From: Sneathiellales bacterium
Lineage (GTDB): Bacteria > Pseudomonadota > Alphaproteobacteria > JANQFL01
Length of the DNA: 64,000 nt
Direction of reading: 5' to 3'
NCBI GenBank assembly: GCA_028277845.1
Contig: JANQFL010000024.1
Location: 120,443-184,442, forward strand
A program made the position numbers and the translations under genes. Below, in pieces: positions 45,820 through 54,889 of this stretch. The first letter of the stretch is position 1; the number at the start of each line of letters is the position of its first letter. The notes below the pieces were generated by a model. That model searched no databases, had not been told where the DNA came from, and saw only the letters and a list, made by a program, of their open reading frames with translations.

Positions 45820-48800
45820 GTGATTAGACCCGCCGGGTGGTTCGTTCTACGGCTGCTAGCCGCCGCGACCACAAGTATTGCAATCATCTTTTCAGCCGTC
45901 GCTTGGCGCCTCAGCCAAGGTCCGATTTCACTCGCCTATTTCACGCCGTATATCCAGGAAGCCATGGCGCTGGGAGAGGCCGATATTCGCGTCGAGGTCG
46001 AAGACACCGTTCTCGCCTGGGCCGGTTGGGAACGGACCCTCGATATTCGCGCCGTCGGAGTCACGCTTCTGCATGCCGACGGCGATACGATCGCGTCCGC
46101 CCCGGCGGTCGCAATGGAATTCAGCGTGAAGGCCCTGTTGCGGGGCATCCTCGCACCGACAACTGTCGAGGTGCTGGGGGCGCAGCTCAAAGGTACACGG
46201 CATCAAAACGGCCGGCTGAGTATCGGGTTTCCCGATTCTGAAGTCGACGAAGCCAAGTCCGATGCCTCGAAAGGGGTCCTTGAGTTTGTCGAGGAAGCGC
46301 TGTCCGGAGAGAACACGGCGGGCAGCCAGACGATTTACCTTCGGCGTATAGCCATTTTGGATGCCGGCATCGCGATCGATGATCAACAGGCCGGCACGAT
46401 TTGGTGGGCGCCACATGCGGACCTGGTCATTTTCCGGGAAAACGGAACACTTCAGGGAAGCCTTTCGGCCAGTGTGGATACCGGAGGGATCATCACCGAT
46501 CTGGACGTCATCGGGGAACTGAACGAGGACGAAAACCGGTTGGCCTTGTCGTTCAACATCAAGGGCCTCAATCCCAGTTTGCTGGCAACGAAAGTGCCCA
46601 AACTGTCGGCGATATCCGGATTTCGCGGAGAGTTGTCCGGCGCTATTGAAACTTCGGTACATTTGCCGGACCTGACGGTCTCCGACGTCGAATTCGATGT
46701 CGCGGCGGGGCCGGTGCAGCTGGATCTTCCGCAATACAAAATCGACCATCTGGCCATCGAGCAGGTACTGGCCAAAGGCACCGTCGTTCCGGATCTGTCG
46801 GCGCTTAGGATAGAAGACCTTTTTCTGGATGCCGGCGGCCCGGTCGGTGAGTTTCGGGGCCTCATCACGTGGACGGACGGCAAACCGGACATCAAGTTTT
46901 CCGGCGGGTTTCGAAAACTGCCGGTCAACGATCTTCCCCGATTCTGGCCACCGCAATTCGCGGCGGACGCCCGCAACTGGGTTACGACGAATATCCGCGG
47001 CGGTCTGGTGGATAATGCCAGGATCGAGGCCAAGCTGCCGGCAAAGGCGCTGGAGAGCGGAAACCTGCCTCCCGAATCCATCGTCTTGAAGTTCGAATAC
47101 GACGGATTGCGGGTGGAATATTTGCGCCCGATGACCCGGATTACCAATGCCAAGGGCAAGGCGACACTGACCAATCAGGATTTCACGCTGACATTGGAGA
47201 GCGCCAATGTCGGGGCTCTGCAAGTGAGCGAGGGGACGCTCTACATCAACGATCTTCACAAAAAAGACCAGTTTGCCAAGATCGGTGTCGTGGTCTCGGG
47301 CAAAACCGCTGACGGACTGTCCCTCGTCAACGAGCAGCCACTTGAGCTCGCCGCCGAATTGGGGCTCGAGCCCGAATCCATCGCCGGACATGCGGCCACT
47401 AGGCTGAAGATCGACTTTCCGCTCGAAAAGGATCTCACACCGGAAGAAGTCAATGTCGTGGCGGCCGCAAATCTACGCGGCGCCAGCAAACCGAATCTGC
47501 TTGAAGGTTTCCACCTGTCGGAAGGCGATCTGCTTCTCAAGGTCGACAAGAAACGGATGACCGTCGAAGGCGTCGCGGCGATCAATGGCGTCCCGATGAA
47601 CGTGTTCTGGGGCGAAGAGTTCGATGACAGCGTTTCCGTCAAAAGCCGATACCGCCTGTCCGGCGTTCTCGACGATCAAGGACGCGAAGCCTTTGGCGTG
47701 GGCGCCAACAAGTATCTCATGGGCCCAGTTGGGTTTTCGGCGGTCATTTCCGCCGACCGGAGCGGACAGGTGGAGGGAACCGTCAACGCCAGATTGGACG
47801 ATGCCTCGCTGACGTTCGACGAGATCAAATGGCGTAAAACGGTCGGCCAACCCGGCCAGGCGGCTGTTCAAATCGAAACCGGCGACGAAGGGGAACTGCG
47901 CATCAGCCAATTCGAACTGACGGCAAACGATTTTTTCGCCACCGGCCAGGCATCGTTGCTCAATGGCAATCTCGCCAGGCTGGATGTCTCGAGGGCGAAA
48001 TTTGCGGAGAACGATTTTTCCGCCGCCGTGCGTGTTCGTGCCGGTGGTGGCTACATTATTGCTCTCGAAGGCACGCGCTTCGATCTCACACGTTACATCG
48101 ATGACTTCATCCACGGTGATACCGGGCCCACCCCGCCCCTCGAATTGTCTGCCCGGGTTGCCAGTCTCCGCGTATCGGACACGATGATTTTGACCAACGT
48201 GAACGCGAAGGCATCCTTCAATGGGGATCATTGGACGGCGGTCGACGCGGAAGGGGCAATCCACGGCAAGGCGACCATGCGGGCCATTCTGCAGACCCGG
48301 GACGGCAAACGCCTGGTCGATATTTCGTCTCCCGACGCCGGCGAGCTTGGCCGGGCCACGGATCTGTTTTCCAACGGACGCGGAGGGACCATGTCCGTGC
48401 GTGCCCAGATCCGGGATGATCTGGAGGGTCAGCCCGTGATCGGCTGGCTCAGGGTCGACGATTTCAAAGTTGTCAATGCGCCCACCTTGGCGCGGATTCT
48501 GACGCTGGGATCCTTGACCGGTATCGTCAATTTGCTGAACGGTGAAGGCATTACGTTTACCCGGACAGTGGTGCCGTTCAAGTGGGAGGACAAGAAACTC
48601 GAACTGAGGGAAGCCCGGGCCGTCGGCACCGTCGGCATCACGCTCGAAGGGGTAGTGGACACCCAGGAAGACAATATCGACCTGCGAGGGACCCTGGTGC
48701 CGGCGCGGACCCTGAACGCGGTTCTCGAAAACATCCCCATTCTGGGACAGGTTCTGGTCGGCAAGAAGGGCGAGGGCATTTTCGCCGTGACATACAGCGT

Positions 48801-48942
48801 CAACGGACCCGTGGAAAATCCCAAGATCATCGTCAATCCGGCGTCCATGCTGGCCCCGGGAATTTTGCGCAACATGTTCACGCCGGGCAAGGGAGAAGCG
48901 CCGCCGGTGGTCGACGATACCCTCGGCACCAGCGATCGCTAG
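45820..48942 (+). CDS. AsmA-like / DUF3971 (YhdP-type) membrane protein
   Basis: This 1040-residue envelope protein has an N-terminal transmembrane anchor (about 7-28, FVLRLLAAATTSIAIIFSAV). A long periplasmic region contains DUF3971 and a C-terminal AsmA_2 domain (FTRTVVPFKWEDKKLELREARAVG, GTLVPARTLNAVLENIPILGQ). YhdP relatives form long grooves that move phospholipids from the inner to the outer membrane, so lipid transport is the likely role. GTG 45820 has AGGTGAAAG just upstream. The C-terminal motif GEGIFAVTYSVNGPVENPKIIVNP is typical. It converges on tyrS with a 22-bp gap. Confidence 0.88.
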   Translation: MIRPAGWFVLRLLAAATTSIAIIFSAVAWRLSQGPISLAYFTPYIQEAMALGEADIRVEVEDTVLAWAGWERTLDIRAVGVTLLHADGDTIASAPAVAMEFSVKALLRGILAPTTVEVLGAQLKGTRHQNGRLSIGFPDSEVDEAKSDASKGVLEFVEEALSGENTAGSQTIYLRRIAILDAGIAIDDQQAGTIWWAPHADLVIFRENGTLQGSLSASVDTGGIITDLDVIGELNEDENRLALSFNIKGLNPSLLATKVPKLSAISGFRGELSGAIETSVHLPDLTVSDVEFDVAAGPVQLDLPQYKIDHLAIEQVLAKGTVVPDLSALRIEDLFLDAGGPVGEFRGLITWTDGKPDIKFSGGFRKLPVNDLPRFWPPQFAADARNWVTTNIRGGLVDNARIEAKLPAKALESGNLPPESIVLKFEYDGLRVEYLRPMTRITNAKGKATLTNQDFTLTLESANVGALQVSEGTLYINDLHKKDQFAKIGVVVSGKTADGLSLVNEQPLELAAELGLEPESIAGHAATRLKIDFPLEKDLTPEEVNVVAAANLRGASKPNLLEGFHLSEGDLLLKVDKKRMTVEGVAAINGVPMNVFWGEEFDDSVSVKSRYRLSGVLDDQGREAFGVGANKYLMGPVGFSAVISADRSGQVEGTVNARLDDASLTFDEIKWRKTVGQPGQAAVQIETGDEGELRISQFELTANDFFATGQASLLNGNLARLDVSRAKFAENDFSAAVRVRAGGGYIIALEGTRFDLTRYIDDFIHGDTGPTPPLELSARVASLRVSDTMILTNVNAKASFNGDHWTAVDAEGAIHGKATMRAILQTRDGKRLVDISSPDAGELGRATDLFSNGRGGTMSVRAQIRDDLEGQPVIGWLRVDDFKVVNAPTLARILTLGSLTGIVNLLNGEGITFTRTVVPFKWEDKKLELREARAVGTVGITLEGVVDTQEDNIDLRGTLVPARTLNAVLENIPILGQVLVGKKGEGIFAVTYSVNGPVENPKIIVNPASMLAPGILRNMFTPGKGEAPPVVDDTLGTSDR

Positions 48943-48964
48943 TCCTGTTCTGGAATTCTGCCGG

Positions 48965-50218
48965 TCAGACCGGTTTGACGAGGATATGGCGTTTCTTGCC
49001 GGCCGACAGTTTGACCGCGCCGCCTTCGCCGGCATTCGCCGAAGTCACCGTCAGACCGTCGTCCTCGATGACCTGGTCATTCAGGCGGGCACCGCGTCCC
49101 TTGATCAGCCGACGGGCTTCGCCTTTGCTGGCCGTCAGGCCGGCACGGCAAAACAGATCCAGTACTCCAATTCCTGCGCCCAATTCCTTGGCCGGAACAT
49201 CACAGGACGGCATGGACTCCGCGGTTTGGCCTTCTTCGAACAGCCGAGTGGCCGTCCGCGCCGCTTCCTGGGCGGCTTCGTCGCCATGGCAGAGCCGGGT
49301 CGCCTCGGTGGCGAGAACTTTCTTGGCATCGTTCAGTTCCTGGCCTTCCAGGCTTTCGAGACGCGCGATTTCATCCAGCGGAAGCTCCGTGAACAAGCGG
49401 AGGAAGCGGCCGACGTCGGCGTCGTCGGCGTTGCGCCAGTACTGCCAGTAGTCATAAGGCGAAAGTTGTTCCGCATTCAGCCAGACGGCGCCCTGCGCCG
49501 TTTTGCCCATCTTCTGACCTGACGACGTGGTCAGCAGCGGCGTCGTCAGGCCGAACAGGGAGAGATTGTCGACGCGCCGTCCCAATTCGACGCCGTTGAC
49601 GATGTTGCCCCATTGGTCCGATCCGCCCATCTGCAAACTGCAGTCATGCCTCCGGCCCAGTTCGAGGAAGTCGTAGGCCTGCAGAATCATGTAGTTGAAT
49701 TCAAGGAACGACATGGGCTGTTCGCGGTCGAGCCGCAACTTGACGCTGTCGAACGTCAACATGCGGTTGACCGAGAAATGCCGGCCGTAGTCACGCAGGA
49801 AATCGATGTACTGCAACGCGTCCAGCCAGTCCGCGTTGTTGACCATGATCGCGTCGGCCGGACCGTCGCCGAAGGTCAGGTACTTGGCGAACACGGACTT
49901 GATGCCGGCCATATTGTTGTCGATGTCCTCGACCGTCAGCATCCTGCGGGCCTCGTCCCGGCCCGTCGGGTCGCCGACCTTCGTCGTGCCGCCACCCATC
50001 AGGACGACGGGTTTGTGCCCCGACTGTTGCAGGTGGCGCAGCATCATGATTTGCACGAGGGAGCCGACATGCAGGCTGGGCGCCGTGCAATCGAAACCGA
50101 TATACGCCACGACCCGGCCATCGTTGAACCGGGCGTCGAGCCCGTCCATATCCGTGCACTGATGAAGATAACCGCGCTCGACGATTGTGCGCAGAAACGT
50201 GGACCGTGGATTGCTCAT
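48965..50218 (-). CDS. tyrS: Tyrosyl-tRNA synthetase
   Basis: This class I synthetase charges tRNA-Tyr. From ATG 50218 it has 417 residues. The HIGH-type motif is PSLHVGSLV, and the KMSKS-type motif appears as KMGKTAQG, a common alphaproteobacterial form. The tyrosine pocket shows [27 protein letters not shown]-terminal S4 RNA-binding domain (about 350-417, [22 protein letters not shown]) contacts the tRNA. It is divergent from anmK with 146 bp between starts. Confidence 0.97.
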   Translation of the reverse strand: MSNPRSTFLRTIVERGYLHQCTDMDGLDARFNDGRVVAYIGFDCTAPSLHVGSLVQIMMLRHLQQSGHKPVVLMGGGTTKVGDPTGRDEARRMLTVEDIDNNMAGIKSVFAKYLTFGDGPADAIMVNNADWLDALQYIDFLRDYGRHFSVNRMLTFDSVKLRLDREQPMSFLEFNYMILQAYDFLELGRRHDCSLQMGGSDQWGNIVNGVELGRRVDNLSLFGLTTPLLTTSSGQKMGKTAQGAVWLNAEQLSPYDYWQYWRNADDADVGRFLRLFTELPLDEIARLESLEGQELNDAKKVLATEATRLCHGDEAAQEAARTATRLFEEGQTAESMPSCDVPAKELGAGIGVLDLFCRAGLTASKGEARRLIKGRGARLNDQVIEDDGLTVTSANAGEGGAVKLSAGKKRHILVKPV

Positions 50219-50364
50219 GATACGAAAGCTGCTTGTCAAATTTCGGGGCAAACGACCATACGGGTTGCATGCCGGGGGCTGGTCATGTAGCACAAATGCG
50301 CACGCGCCGAAAGTGCCGTAAACGGGCGCTGATGCTGCGTTTTCGCCAAACCATGGGAGCCAAT

Positions 50365-51456
50365 GTGCACGAAATGTTCGTATCCGTCGGCCTGATGAGC
50401 GGGACTTCCCTGGACGGCATCGATGCCGCGGTCATCCGGACCGACGGGAAGGACCGGATCGAATTCGTTGAAGCCGGAACGATCGCTTACGAGGCCGCTT
50501 TCCGGAATTCCTTGCGGGTGTTGCTGGGGGATGGCGCCGGGGATGCCCATGTGGAGCAGGAACTGACGGATCTGCACGCCATGGCGGTTGAGCAGGTGCT
50601 GTGGAAGACGCAGATCGAAATACCGGATGTCGACATCGTCGGATTTCACGGCCACACCATATTTCACGATCCCGCCGGTCACCGCACGGTTCAATTGGGA
50701 GACGGCCAACGACTGGCGAACAGGCTCGGGATCCCCGTCGTGTGCGATTTTCGCTCCGCCGACATGGAGGCGGGCGGCCAAGGCGCGCCACTGGCGCCGG
50801 TCTATCATCATGCCCTGGCAAAGGATCTTGCGAAACCGCTGGCGGTGGTGAATATCGGCGGCGTGGCGAACATCACCTGGATCGAAGACGGCGGGCCGGA
50901 ACATATGATCGCCTTCGACACGGGGCCGGGGAACGCCCTCATAGACGACTGGGTGCTCACCGCGACGGGTCAGAATTTCGATGACGGCGGCCGGTTGGCT
51001 TCGAGCGGGACGCCGGATCAAGCGATCGTGGAGGCCATGCTCGGCCATCCCTATTTTCAGCTACCCGTGCCGAAGTCGCTCGACCGGGACGACTTCGCCA
51101 ACCTCCTTGCCAAGCAGAATATGAAGTCCCTGTCGGCGGCCGACGGCGCGGCGACATTGACAAGGCTAACCGTCGAAACGATCGTTCAATCCGCGCGATT
51201 TATGCCCGGAACGCCAGAAACCTGGGTGGTGACCGGCGGTGGCCGCAAGAATACAGCCATCATGCGGATGCTTCGTCATCAGGTGCCGGGCATGGTCAAA
51301 ACCACCGAAGACGTGGGGTGGCGCGGGGACAGCCTGGAGGCGGAAGCCTTCGCGTACATGGCGGCCCGGCACGTGCACGGCTTGCCGATCAGCTTTCCGG
51401 GCACGACGGGAACCGCCCGCCCGATGCCGGGGGGCGTCATGTTCCGTCCGGGATGA
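50365..51456 (+). CDS. anmK: Anhydro-N-acetylmuramic acid kinase
   Basis: AnmK hydrolyses the 1,6-anhydro ring and phosphorylates anhydroMurNAc to MurNAc-6-P in peptidoglycan recycling. GTG 50365 is preceded by GGGAG at a spacing of 6 and gives 363 residues, close to the E. coli protein. It shows [20 protein letters not shown] for [43 protein letters not shown] with the catalytic Asp, and [16 protein letters not shown] 50353 and ATG 50374 are alternative starts. Other peptidoglycan genes in the window suit a recycling role, but it is not in an operon with them. Confidence 0.95.
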   Translation: MHEMFVSVGLMSGTSLDGIDAAVIRTDGKDRIEFVEAGTIAYEAAFRNSLRVLLGDGAGDAHVEQELTDLHAMAVEQVLWKTQIEIPDVDIVGFHGHTIFHDPAGHRTVQLGDGQRLANRLGIPVVCDFRSADMEAGGQGAPLAPVYHHALAKDLAKPLAVVNIGGVANITWIEDGGPEHMIAFDTGPGNALIDDWVLTATGQNFDDGGRLASSGTPDQAIVEAMLGHPYFQLPVPKSLDRDDFANLLAKQNMKSLSAADGAATLTRLTVETIVQSARFMPGTPETWVVTGGGRKNTAIMRMLRHQVPGMVKTTEDVGWRGDSLEAEAFAYMAARHVHGLPISFPGTTGTARPMPGGVMFRPG

Positions 51457-51482
51457 CGATTGGCGATTAAGGCGCGGTCGGC

Positions 51483-52148
51483 TTACTTCGCCGCGGCGAT
51501 TTGCGGCGTCAGCCCAAGAACATTGTCGAGATAACTGCCGACCGCCTCGTTCAAATCTTCCATCTGTTCCGTGAAGAAATGATCGGCGCCCTTGACGGTC
51601 TTGTAGGCAATGCCCGAGCCACGCTGGTTGACCAGGCGCTCGACCAACTTGGCCACTTCCGGCTCCGGTACGTGCTCGTCCGATTCCCCTTGAACGATCA
51701 GGCCGGTGGACGGGCAGGGGGCGAGAAAACCGAAGTCGTACAGATTGGCAGGCGGCGCCACGGAGATGAAGCCGGAGATCTCAGGACGGCGCATCAGCAA
51801 CTGCATGGAAATCCATGCGCCAAAGGAGAAACCGGCGATCCAGCAGCCCGGCGCGTCACGGTTGAACGATTGCATCCAATCCAAGGCCGACGCCGCATCG
51901 GACAATTCGCCCTGGCCATTGTCGTATTCACCCTCGCTCCGGCCGATCCCCCGGAAATTGAACCTCAGGACGGAAAACCCGCGTTTCACGAACAACTGAT
52001 ACAGATTGTAGACGACCTTGTTGTTCATGGTTCCGCCGTACTGAGGGTGCGGATGAAGAACCATGGCAATCGGGGCGTTGTCCTGGGCCGAGTGATGATA
52101 CCGGCCTTCCAACCGTCCTTCCGGTCCGTTGAAGATAACTTCGGGCAT
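51483..52148 (-). CDS. Alpha/beta hydrolase, dienelactone-hydrolase-like family
   Basis: This 221-residue cytoplasmic alpha/beta hydrolase belongs to a small family common in alphaproteobacteria. It begins with the family's VIFNGPEGRLEGRYH, then VLHPHPQYGGTMNNKVVY and RFNFRGIGRSEGEYD. The nucleophile elbow is GFSFGAWIS, the acid lies in IVQGESDEHVP, and the histidine in VKGADHFFTEQM. Substrate is unknown. It converges on anmK and is divergent from cysE. Confidence 0.88.
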   Translation of the reverse strand: MPEVIFNGPEGRLEGRYHHSAQDNAPIAMVLHPHPQYGGTMNNKVVYNLYQLFVKRGFSVLRFNFRGIGRSEGEYDNGQGELSDAASALDWMQSFNRDAPGCWIAGFSFGAWISMQLLMRRPEISGFISVAPPANLYDFGFLAPCPSTGLIVQGESDEHVPEPEVAKLVERLVNQRGSGIAYKTVKGADHFFTEQMEDLNEAVGSYLDNVLGLTPQIAAAK

Positions 52149-52242
52149 AGATGATTACTCTAAGTGCTGTCCGGCTGGTGCTCGACTAATAAGGTTTTCC
52201 GCCATTTTTCGTCGCGTACATCAACCGGCATTTTTCCGCCAG

Positions 52243-52270
52243 ATTTAGTCAGTTCAATACTTGACTAAAT
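52243..52270. promoter_or_regulatory. Extra inverted half-site next to the IscR operator
   Basis: ATTTAGTCA (52243-52251) and TGACTAAAT (52262-52270) form a perfect 9-bp inverted repeat with a 10-bp gap. The second arm is the left half of the IscR operator, so the region holds three GACTA/TAGTC elements. The extra element may bind a second IscR dimer. Confidence 0.45.
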
Positions 52271-52281
52271 TAGTCGGCCAA
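52257..52281 (+). promoter_or_regulatory. IscR type 1 operator
   Basis: The 25 bases beginning ATACTTGACTAAATTAGTC fit the E. coli IscR type 1 consensus as I recall it (ATASYYGACT, RwwwY, AGTCRRSTAT) at 23 of 25 positions, with the GACTA-AAT-TAGTC dyad at its centre. Type 1 sites bind only [2Fe-2S]-IscR, giving feedback repression when Fe-S supply is adequate. The site covers the predicted -35. Confidence 0.82.
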
Positions 52282-52288
52282 ATATATT
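52261..52288 (+). promoter_or_regulatory. Sigma70-like promoter of the cysE-isc operon
   Basis: TTGACT (52261-52266) and TATATT (52283-52288) are 16 bp apart and lie inside or beside the IscR operator. Transcription would begin near 52295, about 70 nt before cysE. Repression by holo-IscR would block the -35. Confidence 0.72.
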
Positions 52289-52363
52289 TGAATTCCAGGT
52301 GCGGGTTGGTCCGTCGCGAATGCGGCGAACCGGGCTGGCCATAATATCATACTGGACGGGCAG

Positions 52364-53131
52364 ATGTTCAAGCGTTTGCGTGAAGATATTGATGCGGCAA
52401 TTTCCCGCGACCCCGCCGCGCGGTCGCGTGTGGAGGTGCTGCTTTGCTCGTCTGGGTTGCACGCCGTCCTGTTTTACCGGGCCGGACACTGGTTTTGGCG
52501 CCGGAACTGGCGATTGATGGGACGTCTGGTCTCACAGGCGGGACGCTTCCTCAGCGGCATTGAAATCCACCCGGGCGCGTCGATCGGCCGGCGCCTGTTC
52601 ATCGATCACGGCATGGGCGTGGTCATCGGCGAAACTTCCGAAATCGGTGACGACGTGACGCTGTACCACGATGTCACCCTTGGCGGTACGTCGCCGTCGG
52701 TCAACGCACGTGAGCAGGTCGACCAGAAGCGCCATCCAACCCTTCTGGACCGGGTCATTGTCGGTTCGGGTGCGCAAATTCTCGGTCCGATCGTGGTCGG
52801 CCAGGATGCGCGTGTGGGTGCGAATGCCGTTGTATTGAACCATGTGCCCGAACGGGCAACGGTCGTCGGCATTCCGGCAAGACCGGTCGGCAAACGGGCC
52901 GCGTCACAAGACACGGCCTTCGCGGCGTATGGCATTCCGCAGGGCGAGGTGCCGGATCCGGTGTCACGAGCCATCGAAGGCCTGTTGGACAAGGTCCAGG
53001 TTTTGTCCGCCCGGGTCGAGGATCTCGAGTCCCAACTGGCGGAAAACAGGCTGCCGTCCGATCCCTTGCTGGACGATCAAACGCATGCGGACGATGACGA
53101 ACTGTCAGAGTCTCAACATCCTCGGAATTGA
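52364..53131 (+). CDS. cysE: Serine O-acetyltransferase
   Basis: CysE acetylates serine to O-acetylserine, the committed step of cysteine synthesis. It is 255 residues, with an N-terminal helical part and a left-handed beta-helix of hexapeptide repeats at about 65-180. The catalytic region is [20 protein letters not shown], followed by [11 protein letters not shown] and [20 protein letters not shown]. The C-terminal 70 residues are charged and partly coiled. As first gene behind the IscR-type promoter and 63 bp ahead of iscR, it couples supply of cysteine, the sulfur donor, to Fe-S demand. Confidence 0.96.
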   Translation: MFKRLREDIDAAISRDPAARSRVEVLLCSSGLHAVLFYRAGHWFWRRNWRLMGRLVSQAGRFLSGIEIHPGASIGRRLFIDHGMGVVIGETSEIGDDVTLYHDVTLGGTSPSVNAREQVDQKRHPTLLDRVIVGSGAQILGPIVVGQDARVGANAVVLNHVPERATVVGIPARPVGKRAASQDTAFAAYGIPQGEVPDPVSRAIEGLLDKVQVLSARVEDLESQLAENRLPSDPLLDDQTHADDDELSESQHPRN

Positions 53132-53194
53132 TTTACAGACTTGATGGGACCGGTTCCGGATTTCTTTCGTTAGGCACTCTCTGGAGAAACGACA

Positions 53195-53686
53195 GTGAAA
53201 TTGAGCACAAAAGGACGTTATGCAGTCATGGCCATGGCCGACCTAGCGGCCAATACCAACGGGAAACCTGTTTCACTAGCCGAGATTGCGGAACGCCAGG
53301 AAATTTCATTGTCCTACCTGGAGCAACTGTTCGGCAAATTGCGCAAGAGCGAACTGGTCACCAGCGTCCGCGGCCCCGGCGGCGGTTACCTTCTCAGCAG
53401 GAAGGCCGAAGAGACAAAGATCGCCGACATCGTGCTGTCGGTCGATGAGCCGATCAAGGCGACACGGTGCGAAGTGGGCGCCACGGGTTGCCGGAGCAAT
53501 AACACCCGCTGCCTGACCCATGACCTGTGGGAGGCCCTGGGCAACCAAATCCACAGTTTCCTGAGCTCGGTTTCCCTCGCGGACGTGATTGAAAAACGCA
53601 TAGAAACCTCCGATTCGGCCGGTGGCATTCAGATCCTGGAACCCACCCAAACATCCGCCGATGGCGTTTTGGCAGAACAGGCCTGA
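53195..53686 (+). CDS. iscR: Rrf2-family Fe-S cluster regulator IscR
   Basis: This 163-residue Rrf2 winged-helix regulator begins MKLSTKGRYAVMAMADLA and has the recognition region ISLSYLEQLFGKLRKSELVTSVRGPGGGYLLSR. The [2Fe-2S] ligands are C92, C99 and C106 with H109 (CEVGATGC, CLTHDLW); the spacing is one residue longer than E. coli IscR in both intervals, as usual in alphaproteobacteria. It would repress its own operon through the type 1 site upstream of cysE when loaded with a cluster. The tail after about 140 is flexible. Confidence 0.96.
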   Translation: MKLSTKGRYAVMAMADLAANTNGKPVSLAEIAERQEISLSYLEQLFGKLRKSELVTSVRGPGGGYLLSRKAEETKIADIVLSVDEPIKATRCEVGATGCRSNNTRCLTHDLWEALGNQIHSFLSSVSLADVIEKRIETSDSAGGIQILEPTQTSADGVLAEQA

Positions 53687-53721
53687 CCAGAGGTCGTTGG
53701 ATTTGTGACCGGAAGACAGCC

Positions 53722-54864
53722 GTGAACGCGCGCACCGCATATCTCGACCACAATGCGACCACTGTCGTCCGGCCGCGGGTACTGGACGTGGTGTGTGCGC
53801 AGTTGGCGAAGACAGGCAATGCGTCGTCGGTTCATGCGGCCGGCCGGGACGCGCGGAAAGTCGTCGAGCACGCCCGGAGCCAGGTTGCCGATTTGATCGG
53901 CGTTCCGGCGCAATGGGTCACGTTCACCTCCGGCGGGACCGAGGCCAATAACCTGGCGATCCGTTCGGCGAAGGATCGAGCACTGCTCGTCTCCGCCGTC
54001 GAGCATGATTCCGTGTTGGCGCCGGCCAAAGCCGTCAACCCAGGCTGCCATGTCTTGCCGGTGGATGAGACCGGGGTGGTGAAGCTGGACGTTTTGGCCT
54101 CGACACTCGAGGAATGCGGTGACGGCGCACTGGTTTCGGTCATGTATGCCAACAACGAAACCGGGACGATCCAGCCGATTGCAGACATTTGCCGGCTGGC
54201 GCACCAATTCGGTGCCCTGGTTCACGTCGATGCCGTTCAGGCCGCCGGGAAAATCCCCGTCGACGCCGCTGCGTGCGGCATCGATATCCTGACCCTGTCC
54301 GCCCACAAGATGGGAGGGCCGCAGGGCGTGGGGGCGCTCATCGCCGACCCCGCCATCGCGCTCCCCGCGCGAACCTTGGGCGGCGGGCAGGAATTCGGCC
54401 GCCGGGCCGGAACGGAAAACGTTGCGGCCATTGCTGGGTTTGGCGAAGCCTGCGACCTCGCGCGCAACGAACCGGCCGATTGGCAGGCGATTGGAGCACT
54501 CCGTGACGATCTGGAACAGCGTATCCGGGCGATCGATCCCGATGCGACGGCTTATGCCACCGGAGCCGACCGGCTACCCAATACATCGTGTGTCTCCATG
54601 CCCGGCGTCGGCAGCGAAACCCAGATCATGGCGTTCGATCTGGACGGCATTGCGGTGAGCGCCGGATCCGCGTGTTCGTCGGGCAAGGTCACGCCGTCCC
54701 ACGTTTTGCTGGCGATGGGAATCGGCGAGCAAGAGGCATCGACCGCCATCCGGGTCAGTCTCGGATGGAACAGCAGTGAGAAAGATATCGATGCGTTTGT
54801 CGAAGCCTGGCGGCGCATCTATATCCGTACCAAACGAGGCGTCATTGCCGAGTCCGCGGCATGA
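53722..54864 (+). CDS. Cysteine desulfurase, NifS/IscS family (first of two)
   Basis: This 380-residue PLP enzyme is the first of two tandem desulfurases. PLP lysine is K196 in LSAHKMGGPQGVGAL and the persulfide-forming cysteine is C318 in SAGSACSSGKVTPSHVL, so it looks active. The active loop is of the IscS/NifS (group I) type. It lacks the C-terminal SIEW-type tail by which IscS binds IscU. It may deliver sulfur to another acceptor such as tRNA thiolation, ThiS or MoaD, or back up IscS. It starts 35 bp after iscR and ends 25 bp before iscS. Confidence 0.92.
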   Translation: MNARTAYLDHNATTVVRPRVLDVVCAQLAKTGNASSVHAAGRDARKVVEHARSQVADLIGVPAQWVTFTSGGTEANNLAIRSAKDRALLVSAVEHDSVLAPAKAVNPGCHVLPVDETGVVKLDVLASTLEECGDGALVSVMYANNETGTIQPIADICRLAHQFGALVHVDAVQAAGKIPVDAAACGIDILTLSAHKMGGPQGVGALIADPAIALPARTLGGGQEFGRRAGTENVAAIAGFGEACDLARNEPADWQAIGALRDDLEQRIRAIDPDATAYATGADRLPNTSCVSMPGVGSETQIMAFDLDGIAVSAGSACSSGKVTPSHVLLAMGIGEQEASTAIRVSLGWNSSEKDIDAFVEAWRRIYIRTKRGVIAESAA

Positions 54865-54889
54865 GCAAAGATGAGGACCCAGTACCGGA

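Noticed and set aside
45928..49035. Two long minus-strand frames opposite the AsmA-like gene (45928-47391 and 47473-49035)
   Set aside because: Shadow frames of a high-G+C coding sequence; the plus-strand protein has membrane anchor and family motifs.
52197..52237. Direct repeat of CCGSCATTTTTC upstream of cysE (about 26 bp apart)
   Set aside because: Short, imperfect and T-rich; chance occurrence is likely and it lies outside the promoter core.
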